This document shows, piece after piece, positions 1-9,867 of a DNA stretch of 64,000 nt. The DNA comes from Chloroflexi bacterium 54-19 (lineage in GTDB: Bacteria; Chloroflexota; Chloroflexia; Chloroheliales; Chloroheliaceae): contig MKTJ01000047.1 in NCBI GenBank assembly GCA_001898225.1, positions 242,032 through 306,031 on the forward strand, in the 5' to 3' direction. Both the position numbers and the translations under genes were made by a program. The notes under the pieces were generated by a model, which did no database searches, was not told where the DNA came from, and saw nothing but the letters and a program-made list of their open reading frames with translations. Every line of letters begins with the position of its first letter. Within the stretch, counting starts at the first letter, position 1.

Positions 1-316
1 CGATACCGGGTAACAACGAGAACCAGTTGGCAAACAGGATAAAGATGAAGAAAGTCGCGATTAAAGGAAAGAGACGGCGCGAAGTTTTATTGCGACCCAG
101 GTTATTTTCGACCTGGTTCAAGACCGATTCAACCGCAAATTCCCAGAAGGCCTGCCACCGGCCTGGGACCAGTTTGGGACGGGCCAGGGCGCTTATCATT
201 AGAATAGCCAGCACCACCATGACCAGGATCATGGTCAGCAAGCTATTGTTAATGTCAATGCCAAAAATATGAACTTGCTCTGGCTTTAGGCTTACATTTA
301 ATTCTTCTGAATCCAC
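1..316 (-). CDS. atpB: F0F1 ATP synthase subunit a, N-terminal part (cut by window edge)
   Basis: The first 105 codons of a membrane protein read on the minus strand and run off the left edge. After a short polar start comes a hydrophobic helix, then the stretch RPKLVPGRWQAFWEFAVES and a region ending NWFSLLPGI, which is the typical N-terminal third of subunit a, the proton-channel subunit of the membrane F0 sector. The start is a GTG with GGAG eight bases upstream and an in-frame TAA just before it; no ATG fits. It follows the AtpZ/AtpI-like gene by about 90 bases, the usual order at the head of an atp operon. The rest of the operon presumably lies to the left of the window. Confidence 0.9.
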   Translation of the reverse strand, partial: MDSEELNVSLKPEQVHIFGIDINNSLLTMILVMVVLAILMISALARPKLVPGRWQAFWEFAVESVLNQVENNLGRNKTSRRLFPLIATFFIFILFANWFSLLPGI

Positions 317-405
317 TCGATTATCTCCGTCACCTAGTTACCAACCGGTTAAAATCAGGTGTTGCTCTTTCAGGGCTCTGCTCTGGTCTGTCACGGCGTT
401 CGGGT

Positions 406-633
406 TTAAGGGGCTTTAACAAGCTGGTACATGAAGTAGACCATACTGGCTAGAGCGAAAAAGACACCAATTAGGATGAAAAGGGGGGTGGTCTTAAATA
501 AGCTATCCAGGACTACGCCAATTACCACGAAAATAACCACACTAAAACCCAGGCTAATCGCTGTATTTGCCAGTTTCCTGGAGGAGGCTAGCCTTATCTT
601 TTCTTCGTCCTGGTTGTTATTACGCGCCGCCAT
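406..633 (-). CDS. atpZ: AtpZ/AtpI-family small membrane protein, ATP synthase assembly
   Basis: A 75-residue protein with a charged N-terminus and two hydrophobic helices (about residues 26-45 and 50-70), the first carrying a SLGFSVVIFVVIGVVLD pattern with the small residues and acidic end seen in AtpZ/AtpI proteins. Family members sit at the head of atp operons and are linked to assembly of the c-ring or to cation supply. Position directly upstream of atpB supports this. The ATG has GAGG about 11 bases upstream. The split between the names AtpI and AtpZ cannot be settled by eye. Confidence 0.8.
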   Translation of the reverse strand: MAARNNNQDEEKIRLASSRKLANTAISLGFSVVIFVVIGVVLDSLFKTTPLFILIGVFFALASMVYFMYQLVKAP

Positions 634-1180
634 TGGTGTTATAACCTCGCTCGGTACCAGGTATTCACTTGCTAGAGTACGTCTCGGAATCGAGACAGGT
701 TGGATGTTAAAGCTTTAAGAAAACGCAAGGGACAAGTTGAGCATTTCCTTGCCAAGAAGGGGGAGCGCTTTTGCGCTGGGCCGGTGCAGTTTCCGACGTG
801 ATTCGGAAGTGAGCAGCCAGCCTAACACAGTGCGAAGTAACCTGTAAAACACTCTTTCCGATAATTGTACAATTTGAGCTTTAAACGCAGTTACTTTTAT
901 CCTCACTTCTTACCAGTGAAAAGTATAACATAACGCCCTAGGCCATGCAAGGCCAAACCAGGTCTTTACTGTGATTTTTCCTACAAACTATTTATTGGTT
1001 TTTTAGGTCAAAATCATAGGTTTTTCTGGTTTAACTATGGCCGGTTGTCTTCTATTTTATTCTATTCCGGTTCGATTCATAGCTTTTTAATAATATCTCT
1101 ACTTTTCTTAACCCAAATACCCCTCATTATTAACCACTGGTCCTTACAAGGTTTCTCTATTAGAGGCTCTTTTCGGGATA
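634..1180. other. Gap upstream of the atp genes; probable 5' leader
   Basis: No convincing gene. A candidate promoter on the minus strand at 922-950 would give a leader of roughly 280 bases before the AtpZ-like gene. A perfect 6 bp hairpin (GTCTCG/CGAGAC) lies at 681-696 inside that leader. A 63-codon reading frame at 715-906 starts with GTG about 10 bases from the predicted transcript start, resembles nothing I know and is not called. The part from about 950 to 1180 is AT-rich and otherwise featureless. Confidence 0.5.
922..950 (-). promoter_or_regulatory. Candidate promoter for the atp genes
   Basis: On the minus strand TTGCAT is followed after 17 bases by TATACT, each one or two bases from the sigma-70 consensus. 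It points towards the AtpZ-like gene and atpB. Confidence 0.5.
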
Positions 1181-1214
1181 ATAAAAAAACGGCTATTCTT
1201 GATAGAATAACCGT
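1181..1214 (-). terminator. Rho-independent terminator after the MGMT-family gene
   Basis: On the minus strand an 11 bp stem with one mismatch (ACGGTTATTCT, loop ATCA, AGAATAGCCGT) is followed directly by seven Ts. It lies 17 bases after the stop of the MGMT-family gene and closes that transcription unit. Confidence 0.85.
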
Positions 1215-1230
1215 CGTTGAACCGTAAGTC

Positions 1231-1707
1231 TTAGAAAAGCGTGGGTGAATCGGGCTTCTTCTTAGGCCGGTCGCGCCTGCCCGAAGGGCTGAGATGCTCC
1301 TGGCTCGGCTGAAGTTTGGCGTCCAGTTCTTCCCGCTTGATAAATGACAGTTGCAAGTCCGGCAGGTCTTTTTCATCGGGGAACCACTGGTACTTTTGCA
1401 GGTCTACCGTGAATTCGTCGGTTATTTCGACCCCTTCGGGCAGCAAATCGGCTTTGTGAGCTTTCTGGCCGCCCCAGCCGTAACCGCTCGCCAGCCCGCC
1501 GAAGCGGTTGACCACACGCTGGCAGGGCACATTCGCCCCGCGTGGTACCGAATTCAAAGCCCACCCGACTTCCCTGGCGGCGCGGGGCACCCCCAGCAGG
1601 GCCGCGATTTGACCGTAGGTCATCACGCGACCAGAGGGAATGCGCCGTACAATTTCGTAAACCTTATCGCTAAACTCGCTCATATCTTTGTCTTCAACCG
1701 CGTTCAT
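1231..1707 (-). CDS. MGMT-family DNA-binding protein (alkyltransferase-like)
   Basis: A 158-residue protein consisting mainly of the C-terminal MGMT domain (about residues 10-100): a helix-turn-helix region with SGRVMTYGQIAALLG and the active-site loop PCQRVVNRFGG. Classical O6-alkylguanine alkyltransferases have PCHRV, where Cys takes the alkyl group and His is part of its proton relay; ATL proteins have Trp instead of Cys. Here the Cys stays but His is Gln. The N-terminal alkyltransferase domain is missing and a charged tail of about 55 residues is added. The start at 1707 has GAGGGAG about 12 bases upstream; a second Met nine codons in is possible. It follows pyrG by 47 bases and probably shares its transcript. 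Whether it transfers alkyl groups or only flags damage is open. Confidence 0.8.
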   Translation of the reverse strand: MNAVEDKDMSEFSDKVYEIVRRIPSGRVMTYGQIAALLGVPRAAREVGWALNSVPRGANVPCQRVVNRFGGLASGYGWGGQKAHKADLLPEGVEITDEFTVDLQKYQWFPDEKDLPDLQLSFIKREELDAKLQPSQEHLSPSGRRDRPKKKPDSPTLF

Positions 1708-1754
1708 AAGTTACCAAAACTCCCTCGTCTGGCCGGTGAGAACGGGGCCGGGTT

Positions 1755-3458
<1,704 letters not shown>

Positions 3459-3489
3459 TTAAATAACCTCCTTATACCTAGACCTGACC

Positions 3490-3526
3490 CTAAAAAGAGG
3501 GGAGGCGGGCCCTTAAGCCCGCCTCC
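3490..3526 (-). terminator. Terminator after the MBL-fold gene
   Basis: A perfect 10 bp GC-rich stem (GGAGGCGGGC/GCCCGCCTCC) at 3501-3526, followed on the minus strand by CCTCTTTTTA. It begins four bases after the stop codon of the MBL-fold gene and separates it from pyrG. Confidence 0.85.
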
Positions 3527-3530
3527 TTGT

Positions 3531-4181
3531 CTACTTGTATTGATTTTTGTAGTCCAGAATGACTACTTTGGTTCCCTCCGGTAAGTCACTTGACCGGAGG
3601 GTTAGTTTTTCTTGGGGTGTCAAATCGCTTATCCCCATCTCTTTCGCAAATTTCTCCAACCCGTCGAGGTCGAGGTCGAGAATATCGGTTCGGTAATGTA
3701 TTGGAATGACGATATGAGGTTCTATCATACTTATAACCTCGCTGGCCTGGGCGGCGTCGATGGTGGTATGGCCGCCGACCGGGACGAACAACACATCTAT
3801 GTTGCTCATCTGTTCGCGCTGCTCTGCGGTCGGGGGCTGTCCTATCGCGCCCAGGTGGCACATAACCATTCCTTCGAGTTCAAATACATATGCCGTATTT
3901 TTACCCCGGTGTTTGCTGGCTTTGTCTTCCGAGTAAGTTCCTATTCCGGTGATGAAAACATCACTTATTTCATATTCACCCGGTCCCATTAAAACTTTCG
4001 GCTCACCCTTAACGGCTTCAACGTAGCCATAACCCTCACCGGGTCGCGAAACGGTTACAATATCGGCGCGGGGTTTTCCGAAATCAAACCCTAATCTTTT
4101 GCTATAAGGATCGGTTACAATAGTGGCCTCGCGAGCCTTAATGCGGCAACACCCGTGACCCAGCCAGCTAATTTCTGCCAT
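3531..4181 (-). CDS. MBL-fold protein with a degenerate metal site
   Basis: A 216-residue protein with the frame of UPF0173/UlaG-like metallo-beta-lactamase-fold hydrolases: ISWLGHGC at the start, IVTDPYSKRLG, ADIVTVS, GPGEYEI, RGKNTAYVFE, FVPVGGHTTIDAAQA and IVIPIHYRTD. The usual HxHxDH zinc motif that should follow ADIVTVS reads RPGEGYGY, so all its histidines are gone, and the HLGDLGH motif reads HLGAIGQ. Zinc hydrolysis is therefore unlikely; a binding or structural role is inferred. It is followed by a terminator and preceded by a long AT-rich gap with a candidate promoter at 4273-4300. Substrate unknown. Confidence 0.75.
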   Translation of the reverse strand: MAEISWLGHGCCRIKAREATIVTDPYSKRLGFDFGKPRADIVTVSRPGEGYGYVEAVKGEPKVLMGPGEYEISDVFITGIGTYSEDKASKHRGKNTAYVFELEGMVMCHLGAIGQPPTAEQREQMSNIDVLFVPVGGHTTIDAAQASEVISMIEPHIVIPIHYRTDILDLDLDGLEKFAKEMGISDLTPQEKLTLRSSDLPEGTKVVILDYKNQYK

Positions 4182-4781
4182 AAAGGCTTTTTGCCTCCAA
4201 CAAACCTTTCATCAACCTGCTACCGGCCTCAACCAAAAGACCGGACTTACGCATAAATTACCCTTAGAATTTATTATCGCTAATACAAAAGGTATTTCAA
4301 AATAAAAAATACGCCAGGATAAAACCGACTTAACCAGTTTTTAACCCCAAGCTTATTTGTTTTATTTTTGTTTGTATTCCTGCCAATTATACCATATATA
4401 GCATATTATTTCTAGTACCATGCCCAATGAATTCAAAAACCTCTTTTCGGACTACACTTTAAAGTTATCAACAAATTAAACTTCTTTATAAAATGTGGAA
4501 AAATGCTTTTATGCAATTTCCCTTTATAATTTTTATATAATCTTCTATATAATAAGGAAGAATAATAAGGAGGATAAGCTTTCTTCTGGCAGCATGGGAC
4601 GAGTTCGCAGCCAATTTTAAAAAATTTGAACGGTTTTCTATATTAGTATAGTCAAAACCCTGCATAAGTTTGACATTGATAGTATACTTTCATCTAACTA
4701 CATAGTTGCAGGTTACCTCAAAACCGGGTTCCCAGGCGTTAGCTAGACGTTGGTTAATAAATTCTTCTTTCGGTAGGGATG
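4182..4781. other. Long AT-rich divergent intergenic region
   Basis: Six hundred bases without a convincing gene between divergent genes. On the minus strand there is a promoter-like pair at 4273-4300. On the plus strand a perfect TTGACA at 4670-4675 has only a weak -10 (TCTAAC after 17 bases). A perfect AAGGAGG at 4567-4573 has no ATG, GTG or TTG at a usable distance; the frame behind it encodes about 21 residues from a CTG at 4586 to a TAG at 4649-4651. The stretch around 4380-4560 is very AT-rich. Confidence 0.5.
4273..4300 (-). promoter_or_regulatory. Candidate promoter for the MBL-fold gene
   Basis: On the minus strand TTGAAA and GATAAT are separated by 16 bases and point towards the MBL-fold gene, about 90 bases away. 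The region is AT-rich, so chance matches are likely. Confidence 0.35.
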
Positions 4782-6962
4782 ATGGCTGACCAAACACCAG
4801 ATGAGTTAAATAAAGGCATACCCGCGCCGGATTTTCTGCAACTTCTTCTCAACCACCAGGCCCAACTACGCAATTCTGCTGACCCTGATAGTGACCCTGA
4901 CCCGGAGGATTCGACCCCCGGTGCATCGATTGTCCCTGCCGCCCCGGTTTTGCAGCCAACCCCGACGCCCGATCTTTCCAACGCCACTGCCGGTGAGGTG
5001 TCCCCTGTCTCCTGGGACGAGCAGCGCCAGGTTCTATTTGCGGCCCTGGACGCTGCCCTCGAACAGCATATCAGTGAGGCCCGGCGTCTTGTCGCCGAAT
5101 TCAAACACCGAGTCGAGGAAGATACCGCCCGCGCCTCCCAGGGTATTCTGGCCGACCAGGCAACTCTGCGCCAGGAACTAAATGACCTGCAACTGGAACG
5201 AAACGCCTTGCAGGAGCAGGTGGCCGAAATCCGCCAGTTCATTCAGCAAGAAGAAGTGCGCTGGAACCAGGCCCTGACCGAACGGGAAGCCCTCCAACGC
5301 GAGTTGGTTTCCCTCCGGGCTCAGCTTGCGGCCAACCAGCCTGTCGCTACCATGGTAGTGGAAAAGGAGCCCGAACCGGTCCAGGCAGTCCCTGCCGCTC
5401 CCCAGGAGCAGGTTGCCGGGGCGGTCGCTTTTGGTGATGCCGAGACGCCAAAAATACCTGGCGGTAGCCCTGTCATCACGGCGGCGGAGCCTGCCCCTTT
5501 GCCCGCGATCATCCTCCCGGCCCAGCCTGTAGTCCCGTTGGAACCGGTTTTGCCGACACCGGTTGATTTTGCCGGGCTGGATATTTTTGAACCGGGGCCC
5601 GAACTGGAATCAACCCGGCAGGGCCCCATTCACGCTATCACTTCCCGGACCTTTGCCTATTTACAAGAATTGTTGCTGGGCGACCCACCCGATATAATGC
5701 TGGCCGATGTCACGCCTCCACCCGTGGCGGAGGAACCGGCTTTGCCGCCTGTCGCCGAACGGACCCGCACCGAAACCACCGGCCAGTTACAACTGGGCGG
5801 CCCTACCAACCTGGAACAGACCTCCGGTCTACCGCCTCGCCGGGGCACCACCGAACAGTTAGGTCCCCGGTTGCCCCGACGTCGGCATACAACCGGCAGG
5901 CTCGGCGCTATTCCGGTCCCGGAGGATGTACCCGCCGAAGTCCCCCCACCGCCCGCTGTGCCTGTCACCGAGCCCGAACCTGTGCCGGAGGTTGTGACGC
6001 CCCGCCCGCGCCGGACCCAACCGTTGAGCGCAAGCGAGCAGCAGGAGAAGGTGGTTTTACGCGAACTCGGCCTGCAACTCGGTCTGACCGATCCCCGGAC
6101 GCCCCCGGCCCTGAATTCGATGAGTTTCGCCGCCGGCTATACGCCGCCGCGTGGCACTTTAAGCCTGGCCGATATGCTTGACGAGATAAACGCCAATGTC
6201 TCGGCTATCCTGCCGCCTTTACTTCCGGCTGAACCGGCTGCGGCTGGCGGCAGGCCGGGCAAAAAGGTGGTCGAGCCACCCCCGCCGATTTCACCCGATA
6301 CGAACCTTGACGACTATTCTATCGAGGAAGAGCCGTCCAGCCCGACCCTGCAAGAATTGCTCGAAGCGGGCGAACAGGAACTGGCCGCGATTAACGAAGA
6401 TCCGACTCCGCCCGAAAATCCGACCCCTTTTATCGGCAAAATCGGGGCCGACCACCCGGTCCATTTCCAGCCCGGCCCGACCATCACACCCAAGCCGGAA
6501 CCGCTGGCGATGCTAAACCAGGAGTTGGATGTCGAAGGGCCGTTGACCGAGCCGCTCAAGCCGGCCTCACGCGAACCGGAGGCACCTCCTACTCCACCTA
6601 CCCGCACATTCCGGCCTTTGAATATCCGGCCTTTGCGGTTGCGCGAGACAACCGAAACTCGCTTGCCTTTAACCCTGACTTTTTCAGATTTGATTGACCC
6701 GGCGAATACGCGCCAGACCTATGTTACTATTACGAATCTACAGGGCCGCTATACCCTGCCGATGTTGGAGAATATCCTGCGGCGTTTGACCGGCGTTACC
6801 CGGTTGGTTATAACGGAATATAACCAGCAGACTTTGCTTGGAGAAGTAATTCACCAGGCCGACCTCAACCTGGCGGCCCAGTTTACCGCCCTGCCGGAAT
6901 TGCCTCTGCGCCTGGTTAGCGAAAGCCCCGGCGCCCTTCTTTTTGTGCAGAACAGTCAATGA
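4782..6962 (+). CDS. Large Pro/Glu-rich coiled-coil protein with a C-terminal alpha/beta domain
   Basis: A 726-residue protein of unknown function. Residues about 1-75 are polar and acidic. About 85-190 form a heptad-rich coiled coil (SEARRLVAEFKHRVEE onwards). A low-complexity Pro/Glu/Ala region follows, containing two near copies of a TTGQL/TTGRL element between residues 330 and 380. Only the last 90 residues look globular: a TYVTITNLQGRYTLPMLE strand-turn-helix followed by LTGVTRLVITEY and a closing helix and strand, the pattern of a ferredoxin-like (HMA/ACT-sized) domain. No signal peptide or membrane segment. The start is uncertain: two adjacent ATGs follow AGGG, and the second has the better, though short, spacing. 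It lies 40 bases before the zinc-ribbon coiled-coil gene, probably in one operon. A scaffold role is only a guess. Confidence 0.7.
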   Translation: MADQTPDELNKGIPAPDFLQLLLNHQAQLRNSADPDSDPDPEDSTPGASIVPAAPVLQPTPTPDLSNATAGEVSPVSWDEQRQVLFAALDAALEQHISEARRLVAEFKHRVEEDTARASQGILADQATLRQELNDLQLERNALQEQVAEIRQFIQQEEVRWNQALTEREALQRELVSLRAQLAANQPVATMVVEKEPEPVQAVPAAPQEQVAGAVAFGDAETPKIPGGSPVITAAEPAPLPAIILPAQPVVPLEPVLPTPVDFAGLDIFEPGPELESTRQGPIHAITSRTFAYLQELLLGDPPDIMLADVTPPPVAEEPALPPVAERTRTETTGQLQLGGPTNLEQTSGLPPRRGTTEQLGPRLPRRRHTTGRLGAIPVPEDVPAEVPPPPAVPVTEPEPVPEVVTPRPRRTQPLSASEQQEKVVLRELGLQLGLTDPRTPPALNSMSFAAGYTPPRGTLSLADMLDEINANVSAILPPLLPAEPAAAGGRPGKKVVEPPPPISPDTNLDDYSIEEEPSSPTLQELLEAGEQELAAINEDPTPPENPTPFIGKIGADHPVHFQPGPTITPKPEPLAMLNQELDVEGPLTEPLKPASREPEAPPTPPTRTFRPLNIRPLRLRETTETRLPLTLTFSDLIDPANTRQTYVTITNLQGRYTLPMLENILRRLTGVTRLVITEYNQQTLLGEVIHQADLNLAAQFTALPELPLRLVSESPGALLFVQNSQ

Positions 6963-7002
6963 CGCCTGCCTGCCTGGACTTAAACCTAGAAAGGTACTCT
7001 CA

Positions 7003-7710
7003 ATGAGCCGTGTTAGTGCGCTCTATGACTTGCAACAAATAGACTCTAAAATTGATGCCAATGTCTCCCGGACCGCCTTCCTGAACCAACTCCTGTCCGA
7101 TACCTCCCCGTTAGATGCCGCCCGTCAGACCGTGAGTGACGCTGAAGCGGCCCTGGTCTCCGCCCGTTCCCAGCTTAAAGACCTCGAAAGCACTGCCCAG
7201 AAACAACAGCAGCACGCCAACGACCTCGAAAAGAAGCTTTATGGCGGCCAGATTAAAGGCAACAAGGAAATGGCGGCGGCCCAGCAGGAAATCGAGACTT
7301 TCCGCCAGCGTAAGAAAGAAACCGATGACCAGACCGTCGAGGCGATGCTGACCCTGGAAGATGCCGAGGCAAACCTGAAAGCGGCCAGGGCAAAGCTGAC
7401 GCAGACCGAAAAAGAGGTTGAGCAGGGCAGCGCCGGGCATCGCCAGGAACTCGGCCAGCTCCAGGCGGAGTTAACCGGTTTGCAGGCCCAACGCGTCAAA
7501 GATTTACGGATGGTAATGCCGCCCGATGTGCCGGTCTACGAAAAACTGCGCCAGCAGAAACAGGGCGTTGCTGTCGCGGAAGTAATCTATGGTAAAATGT
7601 GTGGCAAATGCCGGGTAGAGCTGCCCATGGCAAAACAGCGCGAGGTTAAAGGCGGCACGACGCTGGTGACTTGCCCCAACTGCGGTCGGATTTTATACCA
7701 TAAATTTTAG
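7003..7710 (+). CDS. Coiled-coil C4 zinc-ribbon protein (CdsZ-like)
   Basis: A 235-residue protein. Residues 1-185 form a long antiparallel coiled-coil hairpin, starting SRVSALYDLQQIDSKID and containing KKLYGGQIKGNKEM, a turn typical of this family. The C-terminus carries a zf-RING_7-type zinc ribbon with CGKC and CPNC pairs about 28 residues apart. Homologues are widespread, often next to Nif3-like or cell wall genes; proposed roles in translation or transcription control in chlamydiae and mycobacteria are not well settled. The start at 7003 is chosen because AGAAAGG lies eight bases upstream; a longer frame from 6943 would overlap the previous gene. It is 32 bases upstream of murT. Confidence 0.85.
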   Translation: MSRVSALYDLQQIDSKIDANVSRTAFLNQLLSDTSPLDAARQTVSDAEAALVSARSQLKDLESTAQKQQQHANDLEKKLYGGQIKGNKEMAAAQQEIETFRQRKKETDDQTVEAMLTLEDAEANLKAARAKLTQTEKEVEQGSAGHRQELGQLQAELTGLQAQRVKDLRMVMPPDVPVYEKLRQQKQGVAVAEVIYGKMCGKCRVELPMAKQREVKGGTTLVTCPNCGRILYHKF

Positions 7711-7742
7711 CCTCTTATAACCTATATAAAAGGGAAGTATCT

Positions 7743-9134
7743 TTGCTACAAACTGTTGCGATTGCTACCGGCAAGACGGTAAAAGAGCTTATGCACCGGA
7801 CGGGGCGGGGCGGGACCGCCTTACCCGGCCTGATAGCCACCACGATTGACCCGTTTATCCTGCGCGACCTGACCGCCCGTCTGCCTGGCGGCTCGGCTAT
7901 GGTTATCGGTACCAACGGCAAGACGACCTCGACCCGCCTTTTTGCGACTATCCTGGAAACCGCCGGGATAAAGGTCGCCAACAACCGGAGCGGCTCGAAC
8001 CTGCTGCGCGGCCTGACCTCGACGCTGCTCAACCAGGCTACCCTGAACGGTAAACTGGCCGCGGATATGGGTCTTTTCGAAGTAGACGAAGCGGCTTTCC
8101 CCAAGGCCCAGGCCAAGATTCTGCCTAAACTCATTCTTATTAATAACCTGTTCCGCGACCAACTCGACCGATATGGTGAAATCGACACGGTTCGCAAACA
8201 GTGGGCCAAAACCATCCAGACCCTGGCTCCCGGCACCACGTTGGTCCTGAACGCCGACGACCCCTCGATGGTCTACCTGGCCAGGTTCGCCCCGGAAGGT
8301 GTCAGGACGGTCTTTTTCGGCCTCGATCACCCGCCGCTGGCCCTGACGGAATTGCCGCACGCCGTGGATGCGGCCCGCTGTATCGTCTGCGGGGCCACCC
8401 TCGTCTATGACGCGATTTATATCTCGCACATGGGGCATTATCACTGCCCGAACTGCGATTTCCGCCGACCCGACCCCGATTTCGTGGTGAAGGCGATTGA
8501 GTTGAGCGTCGAGGACGGCTCCCAGTTCGTCCTGAATACTCCGGACGGTCCGCTCGAACTTAAAGTCGGTGTTCCCGGCCTCTATAACGTCTATAACGCG
8601 GCGGGTGCATCGGCGGCTACTCTCAGCCTCGGTATTGCCCCGGACCATGTCAAAGAAGGGCTTGCAAAGTTTAAATCGGTCTTTGGCCGGATTGAACGGG
8701 TAGCCCTGGGCGATGGCCGGCACCTTTTGATGGCTCTGGTTAAAAACCCGGTCGGTTTTAACGAGGTCTTACGAATGTTGACCAACGACCCGGACCGGCG
8801 TCTTAAGATGATGGTCGTAATTAACGACCTCTATGCCGATGGCCGTGATGTAAGCTGGCTGTGGGACGTTGACTTCGAAATCCTGGCTGGAAAACTCGAT
8901 TTTGTCCAGACCGGCGGGTTGCGGGCGACCGATATGGCAAACCGCCTCAAATATGCCGGGATTGAGCCTTCCATAATAAGCTGGGAAGAAAATATCGCGG
9001 AGTCGCTTAAAAAGGCCCTGGAACACCTCGAACCAGGCGAAACGCTCTATATCACGCCCACCTATACGGCCATGCTCCAACTGCGCGAGGTCTTGACCAA
9101 AATGGGCCTGGTGATACCTTTCTGGGAAGAATAA
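7743..9134 (+). CDS. murT: Lipid II isoglutaminyl synthase, MurT subunit
   Basis: The ATP-binding subunit that, with GatD, amidates the alpha-carboxylate of D-Glu in lipid II on the inner face of the membrane. The 463-residue protein has the Mur-ligase P-loop GTNGKTT at residues 56-62, the central ligase domain with EVDEAAF, a zinc-ribbon insertion with CIVC and CPNC pairs (about residues 215-240) typical of MurT, and a C-terminal DUF1727 domain with NDLYADGRDVSWLWDVDFE. The start is TTG, preceded by GGGAAG five bases upstream. gatD follows after seven bases. In its own right the gene shows that this organism probably amidates its peptidoglycan stem peptide. Confidence 0.95.
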   Translation: MLQTVAIATGKTVKELMHRTGRGGTALPGLIATTIDPFILRDLTARLPGGSAMVIGTNGKTTSTRLFATILETAGIKVANNRSGSNLLRGLTSTLLNQATLNGKLAADMGLFEVDEAAFPKAQAKILPKLILINNLFRDQLDRYGEIDTVRKQWAKTIQTLAPGTTLVLNADDPSMVYLARFAPEGVRTVFFGLDHPPLALTELPHAVDAARCIVCGATLVYDAIYISHMGHYHCPNCDFRRPDPDFVVKAIELSVEDGSQFVLNTPDGPLELKVGVPGLYNVYNAAGASAATLSLGIAPDHVKEGLAKFKSVFGRIERVALGDGRHLLMALVKNPVGFNEVLRMLTNDPDRRLKMMVVINDLYADGRDVSWLWDVDFEILAGKLDFVQTGGLRATDMANRLKYAGIEPSIISWEENIAESLKKALEHLEPGETLYITPTYTAMLQLREVLTKMGLVIPFWEE

Positions 9135-9141
9135 ATATATT

Positions 9142-9867
9142 ATGAAGCTGGAAATCGCATTTCTCTATCACGACCTGATGAATATCTACGGCGACCGGGG
9201 CAACATCATCACGATGACCCAGCGGGCCAAATGGCGTGGCATTGACGTGAACGTGTCGAACCTGACCGTTGGCGACAAGATTGACCCCGAAAAATACGAC
9301 TTCTACTTTTTCGGTGGTGGGCAGGACAAAGAGCAATACACTGTGGCCGATGATTTGCAGGGCGACACCGGGCGCGCTTTAAAAGAAGCGGCTGCTAACG
9401 GGGCGGTCTTTTTGAGTGTCTGCGGCGGCTACCAACTGCTCGGCCATTACTACCGGCCCGACAAAGGCGCGGACATTCCGGGCATCGGTATCCTCGATAT
9501 TCATACCGTCGCCGGGAACAAACGCTGTATCGGGAATGTCGTTGTCGAGTCCGAGTTTGGGACGCTGGTGGCTTTCGAGAACCACAGCGGCAAGACCTAT
9601 CTCGGCCCTAAAGCCCGCCCACTTGGTAAAAGCGTGGTCGGTTACGGCAATAACGCCAAAGACGGCCAGGAAGGGGCTATCCAGGGCAACATTTTTGGCT
9701 GCTACCTGCACGGTTCGCTCCTGCCCAAAAATCCCCACTTTGCCGACCACCTGCTAAAACTTTCGCTCAAGCGGCGCTATGGCAACGTCGAACTGGCGCC
9801 CCTGGACGATAGCACCGAAATGGCGGCGCATCAGGCCGCCATCAAGCGGGCCCACGCCACCCGCTAG
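9142..9867 (+). CDS. gatD: Lipid II isoglutaminyl synthase, GatD glutaminase subunit
   Basis: Supplies ammonia from glutamine to MurT. The 241-residue class I glutaminase-like domain (CobB/CobQ type) starts LEIAFLYHDLMNIYGDRGNI, a hallmark of GatD, and has the nucleophilic Cys94 in SVCGGYQLLGHYY and a GCYLHGSLL motif with the catalytic His near residue 190. It is seven bases behind murT and clearly co-transcribed. Its TAG overlaps the stop codon of the convergent PAP2 gene in the palindrome CTAG. Confidence 0.95.
   Translation: MKLEIAFLYHDLMNIYGDRGNIITMTQRAKWRGIDVNVSNLTVGDKIDPEKYDFYFFGGGQDKEQYTVADDLQGDTGRALKEAAANGAVFLSVCGGYQLLGHYYRPDKGADIPGIGILDIHTVAGNKRCIGNVVVESEFGTLVAFENHSGKTYLGPKARPLGKSVVGYGNNAKDGQEGAIQGNIFGCYLHGSLLPKNPHFADHLLKLSLKRRYGNVELAPLDDSTEMAAHQAAIKRAHATR

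Noticed and set aside
715-906. 63-codon frame on the minus strand upstream of the AtpZ-like gene
   Set aside because: GTG start only about ten bases from the predicted transcript start, no clear ribosome site and no recognisable features; lies in a leader region.
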